Assembly: GCA_964438605.1 (NCBI GenBank)
Contig: CAYTKT010000005.1
Coordinates: forward strand, 1-64,000
Direction: 5' to 3'
Length of the DNA stretch: 64,000 bases
Origin: Alangreenwoodia sp964438605
GTDB lineage: Bacteria > Bacillota > Clostridia > Peptostreptococcales > Anaerovoracaceae
This document shows positions 1 through 10,631 of this stretch, piece by piece. Below the pieces are notes generated by a model that saw nothing but the letters and a program-made list of their open reading frames with translations, was not told where the DNA came from and did not search any database. The position numbers and the translations under genes were made by a program. Every line of letters begins with the position of its first letter. Positions within the stretch are counted from its first letter, which is position 1.

Positions 1-337
1 TTCCAATGTCAAAGTTCTTGTAACTAAGTGTCCAACTTGTTATTGCAATTTGCGTCAAAAACAAAACTTCAAAAATTTTAATTCCGCTATCTTTTCCTCC
101 CCTCTTTCGTTACAAAAATGAATAAAATACATAGTTTTCAAAATAAACCGAAATATGCCGTCTGTTTCTTTTACATTATTTGCGATATTTCGTTTACTCC
201 TGCGAAAAACTTATGATTTTCCTCATCTCTGTCAGTTAGTAGATGCTAATCATCCTTTAAAAAAAATTGCAGGTGACCGCCTTGAAAGATTCACCCAAAA
301 TGAAAAAGCCGTATTCCCGAAAATCCGGCTATTTTCA

Positions 338-351
338 TTAGTTTAAGCTAA
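338..351. promoter_or_regulatory. TTAG-N6-CTAA inverted repeat, candidate operator
   Basis: The sequence reads TTAG TTTAAG CTAA. It is one of four copies of this pattern in the window; another is at 448-461 and two lie upstream of the DUF3793/flavodoxin pair. Metal-sensing DtxR/IdeR-type regulators bind sites built from TTAG and CTAA half-sites, so an iron-responsive operator is a reasonable guess. The regulator is not identified here. Confidence 0.4.
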
Positions 352-447
352 CCTTATGTCAAAAAATAAAAGCGCCACCCGCATCGGTCCGCATAAAACA
401 TTCTACCTGTCAGAAGTTCAGAGCGCCGGTCTGCTTTGGTTATTGGG

Positions 448-461
448 TTAGCTTTGTCTAA
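448..461. promoter_or_regulatory. TTAG-N6-CTAA inverted repeat, candidate operator
   Basis: The sequence reads TTAG CTTTGT CTAA, with an AT-rich stretch just to the right. It lies about 110 bases from the copy at 338-351. The tandem arrangement is what one expects of paired operator sites in a promoter region. The controlled gene would lie outside the window to the left. Confidence 0.4.
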
Positions 462-760
462 TTATAGTCTCATATTTCCTCCGCTGTCAACATTTTATTC
501 CGCCCAGTAACAGACAAAAATTTTCAATCATGTTTTGGACAAGCGCACCACGACTGTCGCTCTGCATCATCTGAAAAAACAGCACAGATTTTTCCGTTCC
601 GAATATCAGACGAGAACAGATAGATTTTCCCCGTTCCCGACAGAGATAATTAAAAAACAAGGATGGCCCGATGACAAAAAAGAAAAGCCGCTGCCGGACA
701 GGTGATTTTTGCGTTCAGATTACAAAATCAACATCAGACAGCGGTTTGGAAGAAGTCTTT

Positions 761-2266
<1,506 letters not shown>

Positions 2267-2664
2267 CTTTCTCTCCCGGTAAGTATCAATTCAATTACCG
2301 CCCAAACTCACAAGCGGCAATTTTATCTTTATCTTTATTTATAAATCCATAAAATATCAGCAAATACATTTATTCCCGCTGCATCCCATATCGCATCGTG
2401 TTGACTGCGTTTCATTTTACGGCTTACGGCACGCTTCGCCTTACAGCAGCTTTTTCTGCCGCCCGCTCGATGATACGTTTCCGCCGCATCTCGCCGCACC
2501 ATAAATTTTACGGGAACCGGCGGACCGCATCCTATCTTTCACAAAAACTGAGCAGCCATCTTTTACTTCACACTTCGAAACACTTCGAAGCAATTTTTGC
2601 CGTGTTCCGGCTGATCCGTACATTTCACGCAGATCAGCCAGCGGTACAAATTTTTCCAGAAAGG
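2267..2664. other. Intergenic region between lysS and greA
   Basis: About 400 bases between the lysS start and the greA stop. The part next to lysS is AT-rich and could contain the lysS promoter, but no clear -35/-10 pair stands out. The short frames here look like noise. I see no RNA gene. Confidence 0.5.
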
Positions 2665-3144
2665 CTACTGACGCGAAATTTCCAGCACCTTCAGATGAAC
2701 AATCCCGTCTGGAATCTCGACTGCCACCTCCTCGCCGACGCTGGCGCCGATCAGTGCGCTGCCGATAGCCGACTCATTTGAAATTTTGCCCTCAAACGGG
2801 TCCGATTCATTAGAACCGACAATCGTGTAAGCCTCCGTGGAACCTTCTCCCAGATATTCCACCGTAACCGTGTGGCCCAGGTTCACCCTGTCAGACGTAA
2901 TCTCCGATTCATCAATAACCCGCGCATTCCGGATCATCGTTTCAAGTCTTAAAATCTTTTCCTCAAGCTCCGCCTGCTCGTTCTTCGCGGCATCATACTC
3001 GGCATTTTCCGAAAGGTCCCCGTAGGAAATCGCTTCCTTCAGGCGTTCGGCAACTTCCAGTCTGCGAACCGCAACTAATTCTTCGTGCTCCGCAACGAGT
3101 TTGTCATACCCCTCCTGAGTAAGTAACACTTCATCTCTGGCCAT
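2665..3144 (-). CDS. greA: Transcription elongation factor GreA
   Basis: Rescues backtracked RNA polymerase by stimulating its transcript-cleavage activity. The protein is 159 residues, the usual GreA length. It has the N-terminal coiled coil (about residues 10-75, including RLKEAISYGDLSENAEYDAAKNEQ with the acidic tip) and the C-terminal FKBP-like domain ending KVLEIS. The open frame reaches further upstream to a TTG, but the ATG at MARDEVLLT matches the family start and has GAAAGGAA in front. It sits just after dusB in the conserved order. Confidence 0.96.
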   Translation of the reverse strand: MARDEVLLTQEGYDKLVAEHEELVAVRRLEVAERLKEAISYGDLSENAEYDAAKNEQAELEEKILRLETMIRNARVIDESEITSDRVNLGHTVTVEYLGEGSTEAYTIVGSNESDPFEGKISNESAIGSALIGASVGEEVAVEIPDGIVHLKVLEISRQ

Positions 3145-3215
3145 AATATTCCGTTCCTTTCTGCACCGCCGCAACAGCGGAACCGTTATCAAAAATTATT
3201 AAATTCTTCTCTTTT

Positions 3216-4199
3216 CTACGTTTCCACGCACGTGCCGCATATATCGGCGTCTGCAAGAATCTGCTCAAGCGCTCCGAAAATTTCCTCCCGCGTTTCCATC
3301 TGGTTGATCTGCCGGCGCAGCGATGCAGCTCCGCGCATCCCCTTTATATACCAGCCAATATGCTTCCGCATACTGCGTATCCCAACGTATTCACCCTTTT
3401 CACGTATCGTTTCCTCGTAATGTTCCTTAATCAGATCAATTTTTTCCCGTACAGAGGGTACATATTCCTTTCCCTCGCAAAGAGAACGAAAAATCCAAGG
3501 GTTTCCGAGCGCACCTCTCCCAATCATTACCATATCGCAGCCCGTTTCGCGAAACATACTCTCGCAGCTTTCCACATCAAAAATGTCGCCGTTTCCGATT
3601 ACCGGAATGTTGACGCTCTCCTTTACACGGCGGATCACACTCCTGTCTGCAGTTCCGCTGTAAAACTGATCCCGTGTCCTGCCATGAACACAGATGGCCG
3701 CCGCGCCCGCTTCTTCAATCCGCTTCGCATTTTCAACGGCATTAATCGAATCTTCATTCCATCCCGTGCGAATCTTGACTGTCACCGGTTTTTTCGACAT
3801 CCTGACAGCCGCTTTGACGACCTCAGAAATTTTCTCCGGATTTTTTAAAAGCGCCGACCCGTCGCCGCTTTTAACGACTTTCGGCACAGGACATCCCATA
3901 TTGATATCGAGAATACAATTTTCTCTCGACGAGAGCACGTCGGCCGCGTAAGCAATCGCCCACGGCTCAGAACCAAAAATCTGGTAAACAACTGGCTTCT
4001 CGTCCTCACCGATATGAAGCAGCTTTTCCGTCATTTTATCGTTATAGTAAAGCCCTTTTGCGCTGATCATCTCGGAATAGACGGCCCCCGCCCCCAAACG
4101 CCTGCAAAGACGCCGAAACGGGTAATCGGTAATACCCGCCATAGGCGCCATCAGATATGGCGAGTCAAACTCGACCCCGCCGATTTTAAATTTTTTCAT
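3216..4199 (-). CDS. dusB: tRNA-dihydrouridine synthase, DusB/NifR3 type
   Basis: FMN-dependent reductase that makes dihydrouridine in tRNA. The 327-residue TIM-barrel protein opens with LAPMAGITDYPFRRLCR-type sequence. It carries the active-site cysteine in INMGCPVPKV (around residue 100), then GNGDIFD and GRGALGNPWIF, which bind the FMN phosphate. It lies 71 bases upstream of greA and 69 downstream of coaX, as in many Firmicutes, and is probably co-transcribed with them. Confidence 0.95.
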   Translation of the reverse strand: MKKFKIGGVEFDSPYLMAPMAGITDYPFRRLCRRLGAGAVYSEMISAKGLYYNDKMTEKLLHIGEDEKPVVYQIFGSEPWAIAYAADVLSSRENCILDINMGCPVPKVVKSGDGSALLKNPEKISEVVKAAVRMSKKPVTVKIRTGWNEDSINAVENAKRIEEAGAAAICVHGRTRDQFYSGTADRSVIRRVKESVNIPVIGNGDIFDVESCESMFRETGCDMVMIGRGALGNPWIFRSLCEGKEYVPSVREKIDLIKEHYEETIREKGEYVGIRSMRKHIGWYIKGMRGAASLRRQINQMETREEIFGALEQILADADICGTCVET

Positions 4200-4268
4200 T
4201 ATCTTTCATATCAATTCAGCCTTTTCCCCAGAAAAAGGCATAAAATTCGCCTGTACTCTACTCTGTTC

Positions 4269-5120
4269 TTATGACGTCTCCTCCGCCTTCAGCTGAATAT
4301 GCTCCTTGCTCAGCTTATTCCTGTTCCCAAAGCTGTTCTTATTCTTTTCATAAATGATGCTCAGCCCTTCCAGCGTCAAAAGCCGGTCGACATAATCAAT
4401 CGAATCCACGCCCCGCGCCACCATCGTCGCCAGTCCGCCCGTAGCCACAACCGTAATCTTACCCGGATCGCCGCCCGTCATATCCGCGTACTCCTGCTTC
4501 ATTTTCCTGACAATAAAATCGACGACGCCCATATGCCCGTAGACGAGGCCCGACTGCATACTCTCAATCGTATTTCTGCAAATCACGTGGCCCGGCTCCA
4601 TCAGCTCCACTCTCGGCAGTTTTGCCGTTTTCTCAAACAGTGCGTCGGAGGAAATCTTAATTCCCGGCGCAATCGTACCTCCGAGATACTCACATTTTTC
4701 CGAAATACAGCAAAATGTCGTCGCCGTTCCAAAATCAATAATGATCAATGGTCCTCCGTACTTGTTAAACGCTGCGACCGCGTTTACAATCCGGTCCGCG
4801 CCGACCTGCTTCGGGTTGTCATACTTGATGATCATGCCCGTTTTAATTCCCGGCCCCACTTCAATCGCCCGGATATTAAAATATTTCACGGTCAAATGCT
4901 GCAATGTGTAGGAAATCGACGGCACGACGGTGGAAATAATCGCGTCTTTTACTTCAGACATATCCAGCTTGTTGTAATCGAACAGATTCCGGATGATCAT
5001 ACCGTATTCATCCGCACTCTTATTCTTATCCGTTTCCATCCGCCAGTCCTGGATTAACTTTTTCCCCTTGAAAACTCCAAGCACAATATTCGTATTTCCT
5101 ACATCAAATGCCAATAACAT
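4269..5120 (-). CDS. coaX: Type III pantothenate kinase
   Basis: Phosphorylates pantothenate in the first step of coenzyme A synthesis. The 283-residue protein begins with the ASKHA-fold phosphate motif DVGNTNIVLGVF. It contains the family signatures GADRIVNAVAAF, DFGTATTFCCI, GGTIAPGI and the late VATGGLA. The CoaX type is feedback-resistant and common in Clostridia. The gene starts 33 bases after ftsH, which supports co-transcription. The ribosome binding site (AGAAAG) is weak. Confidence 0.95.
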   Translation of the reverse strand: MLLAFDVGNTNIVLGVFKGKKLIQDWRMETDKNKSADEYGMIIRNLFDYNKLDMSEVKDAIISTVVPSISYTLQHLTVKYFNIRAIEVGPGIKTGMIIKYDNPKQVGADRIVNAVAAFNKYGGPLIIIDFGTATTFCCISEKCEYLGGTIAPGIKISSDALFEKTAKLPRVELMEPGHVICRNTIESMQSGLVYGHMGVVDFIVRKMKQEYADMTGGDPGKITVVATGGLATMVARGVDSIDYVDRLLTLEGLSIIYEKNKNSFGNRNKLSKEHIQLKAEETS

Positions 5121-5153
5121 AACTTTCTGTTTATCCTCCTGCCTTCAGGCAGA

Positions 5154-7232
5154 TCAATCCTCTTTTTTGTTGTCCGATCTGTTTTCCTGGATATCCTGAG
5201 ATTCATCCTCCGCCGGGTTTTTCGTTTTATTTTCAAAGACGATATTTTCCGCCTTGACATTCTCAAAACGGAAATCTTTGATTTCAGAAATCTGCTGCTC
5301 CAGTTCCGCCTTCTCCTCGGCATATTCCTTCTCAGCTTCGGCCTTCTGCTGCGCAATCATTTCAGCTTTTTTATCCGCCTTGCTGCGGGCCTCCGCTACG
5401 ATTTCCTCACGCGTCTTTTCCCCGGTGTACAGCTGTTCAAACTGTTCCGCATCGAGCGTCTCGATATCGAGCAGCGTTTCCGCCACGAGCGTCAGTTTAT
5501 CAAAATTTTCTTTGAGTATCTGCTCCGCCTTCGCGTAAGCATTGTCCAACAGTTCCTTAACTTCCTCGTCAATCGCCTGCGCCGTAGACTCAGAGTAACC
5601 TGCGCGTCTTGACGTAAAATCATTTCCGACAAAAACTTCTTCCGATTCGCTGTAATTTACAGTACCGATGCGCTCACTCATACCATATTTCATTACCATA
5701 TCCCTGGCGATCTTTGTAGCGCGTTCAATATCGTTACTCGCTCCTGTGCTTATATCATCGAGGACGAGAGCTTCCGCCACGCGACCGCCCAGCAGATGAA
5801 TCAGAGAATCCATCATACGATTTTTCGATTCAAACGTGCGCTCCTCCTTCGGCAGAAACATCGTCATACCTCCGGCCATTCCTCTCGGAATAATCGTCAC
5901 CTGATGAACAGGGTCCGAATTCGGAAGGTTTCTGATCAGAACGGCGTGGCCCGCCTCGTGGTACGCTGTCAGCTTACGTTCGTCTTCCGTGACGACGCGG
6001 CTCTTTTTCGCCGGACCGGCCATAACTTTCGTAATCGCTTCCTCAAGTTCTTCCATCATGATCGTTTTGCCGTTCCTGCGAGCTGTCAGCAGTGCCGCCT
6101 CATTCAGAACATTTTCGAGATCTGCCGGTGAAAATCCCGGCGTCATGCGCGCAAGAACTCCAAGATCAACCGATTCGTCAATCGGCTTATTCTTCGAATG
6201 AACGCCGAGAACAGCCTCTCTGCCTCTTACGTCCGGCAGACCAATAAAAATTTGGCGGTCAAATCTGCCCGGTCTTAACAACGCCGGGTCGAGAACGTCC
6301 GGACGGTTTGTCGCCGCAAATACGATAACGCCTTCATTGATTCCAAATCCGTCCATCTCCACAAGCATCTGGTTAAGCGTCTGTTCCCGCTCATCATGAC
6401 CGCCGCCAAGACCTGCACCTCTGCGCCTGCCCACGGCATCAATCTCGTCGATAAAAATAATGCTCGGCGAATTTTTTTTGGCCTGTTCAAACAGATCTCT
6501 GACACGCGACGCGCCGACGCCGACAAACATTTCCACAAAATCAGAACCGGAAATGCTGAAAAACGGTACACCTGCTTCGCCTGACACGGCCTTTGTCACG
6601 AAGGTTTTACCCGTTCCCGGAGGCCCCACAAGCAAAACGCCCTTCGGAATTCTTGCGCCAAGCGCCGTATATTTTTTTGGACGCCGCAAAAAATCGACGA
6701 TTTCCTGCAGTTCTTCTTTTTCCTCTTCAAGTCCCGCGACATCGCTGAACGTAACCTTTTTGCCTTCGTCCCGGTACAGTTTCGCACGGCTTCTGCCGAA
6801 AGACATCGCTTTTCCTGCGCCGCCCTGAGCGGCATTCATAAACACCATCCAGACTACGACCATAATGACGACGGTCAGCAGATAAGGCAGCATACTGATA
6901 TACCACGGTGTCGTCTTCGGCGGCTCACTTGTCACGATGAGCTTGCCGTCGTAAACCTGCGGCATAATCAGATCGTTATCTATTACCATCAGCTGCAGGC
7001 TGGACGGCGCATAAGCATGTATCATATCGCCGTTTTTGAGCTTCCCCTGCATACTCGTTTCCTGCAGCGTCAATTCTTTGACATTTTCGCTCTTAAGCTC
7101 TGCCACAAACTCTGAAAATTCGACTTCCTTGATCTCCTGCTCCGATTGGGAGCTCATAAAAAAATATGCGATCCCCATGACACATACAAAAATCAGAGCA
7201 TAAATCGCCAATGTCTTATACCATTTTTTCAA
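5154..7232 (-). CDS. ftsH: ATP-dependent zinc metalloprotease FtsH
   Basis: Membrane-anchored AAA+ protease that degrades misfolded and regulatory proteins. Two transmembrane segments (about residues 8-27 and 108-130) flank a small extracytoplasmic domain. The AAA domain follows, with Walker A GPPGTGKT and Walker B IIFIDEIDAVG, then the zinc site HEAGH. The last 90 residues are a charged, Lys/Glu-rich coiled-coil tail longer than in many FtsH proteins (total 692 residues). Start codon is TTG with GGAGG seven bases upstream. It sits between tilS and coaX as in Bacillus, but the usual hpt gene between tilS and ftsH is absent. Confidence 0.97.
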   Translation of the reverse strand: MKKWYKTLAIYALIFVCVMGIAYFFMSSQSEQEIKEVEFSEFVAELKSENVKELTLQETSMQGKLKNGDMIHAYAPSSLQLMVIDNDLIMPQVYDGKLIVTSEPPKTTPWYISMLPYLLTVVIMVVVWMVFMNAAQGGAGKAMSFGRSRAKLYRDEGKKVTFSDVAGLEEEKEELQEIVDFLRRPKKYTALGARIPKGVLLVGPPGTGKTFVTKAVSGEAGVPFFSISGSDFVEMFVGVGASRVRDLFEQAKKNSPSIIFIDEIDAVGRRRGAGLGGGHDEREQTLNQMLVEMDGFGINEGVIVFAATNRPDVLDPALLRPGRFDRQIFIGLPDVRGREAVLGVHSKNKPIDESVDLGVLARMTPGFSPADLENVLNEAALLTARRNGKTIMMEELEEAITKVMAGPAKKSRVVTEDERKLTAYHEAGHAVLIRNLPNSDPVHQVTIIPRGMAGGMTMFLPKEERTFESKNRMMDSLIHLLGGRVAEALVLDDISTGASNDIERATKIARDMVMKYGMSERIGTVNYSESEEVFVGNDFTSRRAGYSESTAQAIDEEVKELLDNAYAKAEQILKENFDKLTLVAETLLDIETLDAEQFEQLYTGEKTREEIVAEARSKADKKAEMIAQQKAEAEKEYAEEKAELEQQISEIKDFRFENVKAENIVFENKTKNPAEDESQDIQENRSDNKKED

Positions 7233-7279
7233 TTCAAGCCTCCTTTACGCAGGTTCAAAAACCCAATTATCATTGTATT

Positions 7280-8872
7280 TTACCACAGCAAATTCCAATA
7301 TTCAATAGAAACAATCAGCTCAGACTCCGGCTTTTCACGGCACTCGTCTGACGCCTCTCCGCCGGCCGCGAGAATTTCAGATCCGTCGGCCAGCAGGATG
7401 ACGCCGTCTCTCAAAGGCTGCGGAACCTTGCGCTCAGAAAAAAGAGCCTTCAATTTTTTGCGGCCTTTCATCCCCTTCGGTCTGAACAAGTCTCCCGGTC
7501 TGCGAAATCGAAAGACCAGACATTCCCGTTCGCGCAGCGCCTCCCAGTCAAGGCGCACTAATCTGCTGTCCCATCGGCCCGTCGCGCCGTCAGTTTCCGC
7601 AATTTTCGCCGTTCCTCTTTGAAGCGACAGAGTAACATGCTGCTGTTTCATGCTCGTATTGTCATATTCGTTTCGCAGAGCAAACTCCGGCTGTTCTGCG
7701 CTCACGCCGCTTTGCACGGCTTGTGAAACAGCATCCGTCTGTCGCGTCCCCGTACAGCTTTGTTCTGCCTTGCTGCCGCTCTCCAGCCTGATGCTGATAA
7801 AATGCCCGGAAAGCTTCACCTCAGCATATCCCTCCTGCATCAAAGTTTCCACTGGAAACGGCACCTGCTCCTGATTTCTTTCCTCAGCGCCGCGTTTTAA
7901 AAACCATAATTTTCCATACGAGTTTTTTACATAACACCCGTGTGAAAGATCGGTTTCTCTGCCGCTCCGTGATGCGCCAAACAATCCCAAAACGCTGCGG
8001 ATTTGAATTTCCGACAAATCCAGGCCTGCTCCGGCCCGCCGCGCCACTTCCATGACGACGCGCTTTGCCACGGCAGGAGGTATTTCACTACTATCAGCCG
8101 TTTCCAGAGATTTTTCTGACTCATTCCAGCGTTCCCGTATCATCTTACCCGCAGCCAAGGCAATATAATCATCATCCTCTGACGCCAGTCTGCCCAGCCG
8201 AACGAGGGCGCTGTCGATTGCGGGATTATATTCTCTCAGATGCGGCAGAAGCTCAAGACGAATACGGTTGCGCGTATAAACCGCCTGACTGTTCGTACTG
8301 TCATGCACCGGTACGATACCATGAGTTTCGCAGTAAGCCTCAACACCGGCACGGCTCAAGTCGAGCAGCGGTCTTATGACAGTCCCGTACTCAGCCGGAC
8401 GCGTATATTCGATGCCACGAAGGCCGTGAATCCCTGTTCCGCGCAGAATTCTCATGAGAATCGTTTCCGCCTGGTCATCCCTGTTATGCGCCACGGCCGT
8501 CCTTGCCGCACCCATCTCACGCGCCGCCAGCGCAAAAGATTCATACCGCGCCCGCCGCCCTGCCGTCTCACTGCTGACGCCGCTGCGCTTTGCCTCAGCC
8601 GCAATATCAAACTGAAAAACGCGGCACGAAACTCCAAGGCTTTCAGCCAGTTCTTTTGCATAAGCTTCATCTCTGCCGGCTTCCGCGCCTCTTAGGCCAT
8701 GATTCACATGAACCGCAAGAATTTCGCGAATTCCAAGCTCATCACGAAGCGCCGCCAGCGCATGAAGAAGACACGCTGAATCCGGCCCGCCGGACAGACC
8801 CACGACGACGCTGTCGCCCGGTGAAATCATGTCATGCTCTTTTATCGTATTTCTAATCCGCTCAAGACTCAT
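7280..8872 (-). CDS. tilS: tRNA(Ile)-lysidine synthetase, with insertion
   Basis: Modifies the CAU anticodon of tRNA-Ile to lysidine so that it reads AUA. The N-terminal PP-loop ATPase has the signature VGLSGGPDSACLLHAL, followed by VNHGLRG and NRDDQAETILMR. The C-terminal TilS domain ends with RRPGDLFRPKGMKGRKKLKALF. The ATG at 8872 has AGAAGG in front and is preferred over the in-frame ATG 21 bases upstream. At 530 residues it is larger than most TilS proteins. A Ser/Gln/Thr-rich stretch (about 7575-7785) interrupts the region before the C-terminal domain. Convergence with the spoIIE relic on its right side is notable. Confidence 0.94.
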   Translation of the reverse strand: MSLERIRNTIKEHDMISPGDSVVVGLSGGPDSACLLHALAALRDELGIREILAVHVNHGLRGAEAGRDEAYAKELAESLGVSCRVFQFDIAAEAKRSGVSSETAGRRARYESFALAAREMGAARTAVAHNRDDQAETILMRILRGTGIHGLRGIEYTRPAEYGTVIRPLLDLSRAGVEAYCETHGIVPVHDSTNSQAVYTRNRIRLELLPHLREYNPAIDSALVRLGRLASEDDDYIALAAGKMIRERWNESEKSLETADSSEIPPAVAKRVVMEVARRAGAGLDLSEIQIRSVLGLFGASRSGRETDLSHGCYVKNSYGKLWFLKRGAEERNQEQVPFPVETLMQEGYAEVKLSGHFISIRLESGSKAEQSCTGTRQTDAVSQAVQSGVSAEQPEFALRNEYDNTSMKQQHVTLSLQRGTAKIAETDGATGRWDSRLVRLDWEALRERECLVFRFRRPGDLFRPKGMKGRKKLKALFSERKVPQPLRDGVILLADGSEILAAGGEASDECREKPESELIVSIEYWNLLW

Positions 8873-9593
8873 CGCCGTTTCCTTCTGTTTCAACCGGAAA
8901 AATCCTGTACAGGCCCGGTATTTTAATTATCATACCTCACTTTACTGTATTTTAACTGATCGTTTTCTGTCGGTTTGATAAAATTTTTCACGCTGCTCCG
9001 CCCTGCCTTGCTTCATTGTTTTTTGTCGATTTTTAGCTTCAAAGCCCGTTTTTTGCGGTCTTATGGCCGAACACGCGGCCCGCCGGATGCGTTAATATAG
9101 AAAATATACCATGAAAACATTCTATCAACAATCCTTTGCAGCAAAGCGCCGGCAAAGGCAGCTCTCCACGGCAAAGTCAGATAATTTTATATAAGGAGGA
9201 TCGAAATTCTCGCAGAAAAATCAAGACTACAACACCCGCAATCAAATTCGGCATCATGTCAAGCGTCTGCGGACTTCCAAAAACAGTCGGGATTTCCGGT
9301 GACAACTATCTGTGCCGGAAACTCACACAAACGACTTACATTGCTGCCCTTTCAGACGGTATGGGAACAGGAAGAATCGCTTCTCACTGTCTGCGATTCC
9401 CTGATTTTTATGCGGCCTGTCGCCCACACATCTGCCGCTTTCCGCCGCCTGCTGCCTATCACCTCATGTTTTCCGCCTGCCATTTTCATTTGCCATTTTT
9501 TCACCCGTACCGGTTTCTCGCTTCCTGCCGCTATGCCATCCGTCGTGTTCGCCGACTTTTCACTTCCTTCTGCCATTCCTCTGCACAAGGCTT
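8873..9593. other. Intergenic region between tilS and tatD holding a spoIIE relic
   Basis: About 720 bases. Its only coding trace is the SpoIIE-like fragment on the plus strand (9235-9385). The rest shows no recognisable product, RNA gene or clear terminator. Confidence 0.5.
9235..9385 (+). pseudogene. Relic of a SpoIIE-type PP2C phosphatase
   Basis: A plus-strand frame encodes a short stretch with the start of the SpoIIE phosphatase domain: ISGDNYLC (about 9292-9315) followed by YIAALSDGMGTG (about 9337-9372). These match the two Asp-containing motifs that open the PP2C catalytic domain of SpoIIE. Sequence on both sides no longer matches; there is no membrane domain and no C-terminal half. 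In Bacillus and many Clostridia spoIIE lies next to tilS, so the location fits, but the fragment is inverted relative to tilS. It is most likely a remnant left by loss of sporulation. Confidence 0.55.
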
Positions 9594-10367
9594 TCACTCG
9601 ATTCCGTAAAACCGCTTCGCTGTCTCGCAGGTTGCCTCTGCAACCTCCTCATAAGTCACACCCTTCAGTTCCGCAATCTTCTGCGCTGTCAGCCTGATAA
9701 GAGACGGATCATTTCGCTCCCCGCGATGCGGCGCCGGCGTCAAAAACGGCGCATCCGTCTCAATACACATATGATCTAACGGGATCGCTGCGACAACCTC
9801 CGGCGCCTTCTTCGTACCGGGATATGTCACAGGACCTGCGATAGAAAAATAACATCCCAGCTTCAGATACTGGCGCGCAAGCTCCGCGCTTCCCGAATAA
9901 CAATGCATCAGAACCCGCGTATTTTCAAACGCCTTTTCTTCCTTTAAAATACGCATCACATCACCGTGCGCCTCTCTGTCGTGTATCGCAATCGGCAGCC
10001 CCAGCCGAACGGCCAGCTGAATCTGGCGGCGGAACCAATACTGCTGTACATCGTGAGGCACCGTCTCCCAGTAATAATCGAGGCCGATTTCCCCGATTGC
10101 CACAACCTTCTCCTTTTTTGCAAGCCCTTCCAGCAAAAACAGAGAATCCTCATCGGCTTCCTTCGTCTTTTGCGGATAAAATCCAACCATTGCGTAAATC
10201 CACGGATATTTTTCCGCCAGCTTAACGGCATTCATCGACGTTTCGAGATCGACGCCCGGATTTACAACATAAGAAATGTCATCCTCTGTCACGAGTTTTT
10301 TGAAAAGCTCCTCACGATCTTCGTCAAACTGCGGGCTGTCAAGATGCGCGTGGGAATCAAACAACAT
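9594..10367 (-). CDS. tatD: TatD-family metal-dependent hydrolase
   Basis: Metal-dependent nuclease/hydrolase of the amidohydrolase superfamily, linked to DNA repair or quality control in other bacteria. The 257-residue protein opens with the metal-binding motif MLFDSHAHLDSPQFDEDR. It then has AIGEIGLDYYW, QIQLAVRLGLPIAIHDREAH, LMHCYSG and CIETDAPFLTP, each contributing metal ligands. The second ATG is chosen because GGAGGCGAGG lies at proper spacing before it. It follows metG, the common neighbour in Firmicutes. Confidence 0.95.
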   Translation of the reverse strand: MLFDSHAHLDSPQFDEDREELFKKLVTEDDISYVVNPGVDLETSMNAVKLAEKYPWIYAMVGFYPQKTKEADEDSLFLLEGLAKKEKVVAIGEIGLDYYWETVPHDVQQYWFRRQIQLAVRLGLPIAIHDREAHGDVMRILKEEKAFENTRVLMHCYSGSAELARQYLKLGCYFSIAGPVTYPGTKKAPEVVAAIPLDHMCIETDAPFLTPAPHRGERNDPSLIRLTAQKIAELKGVTYEEVAEATCETAKRFYGIE

Positions 10368-10631
10368 AATCCTCGCCTCCATTTCTCTGATAATTACCTG
10401 ACAAATTATTTATATCTGTCTGAATCAAAATTCTTTCCATAGTTTTCGATGTTTCTTCACAATTTTAGTTTTAAAAAGTGTGATCCAAACTGGTTATAAA
10501 CCGAACTATAAAAAATACATATCATCTGCATATATTTTATATATATTTCAAAACATACGTCTTTTGCTTATCTGATTGCAAAACAGACCCGCCACGTGCA
10601 ACTTACAGCTCATGACGGATCTGAAATTTTA

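Larger units (their letters stand above)
1..760. other. Gene-free region left of lysS
   Basis: No convincing gene is visible here. The short open frames have no ribosome binding site and no recognisable protein character. The lysS stop lies at the right edge, so most of this is its 3' flank. Two TTAG-N6-CTAA inverted repeats (338-351 and 448-461) suggest that it also holds the control region of a gene to the left of the window, probably transcribed leftwards. That last point is inference. Confidence 0.6.

Noticed and set aside
155..346. 63-residue plus-strand frame near the left edge
   Set aside because: No ribosome binding site and no protein-like pattern. It runs across the TTAG-N6-CTAA box.
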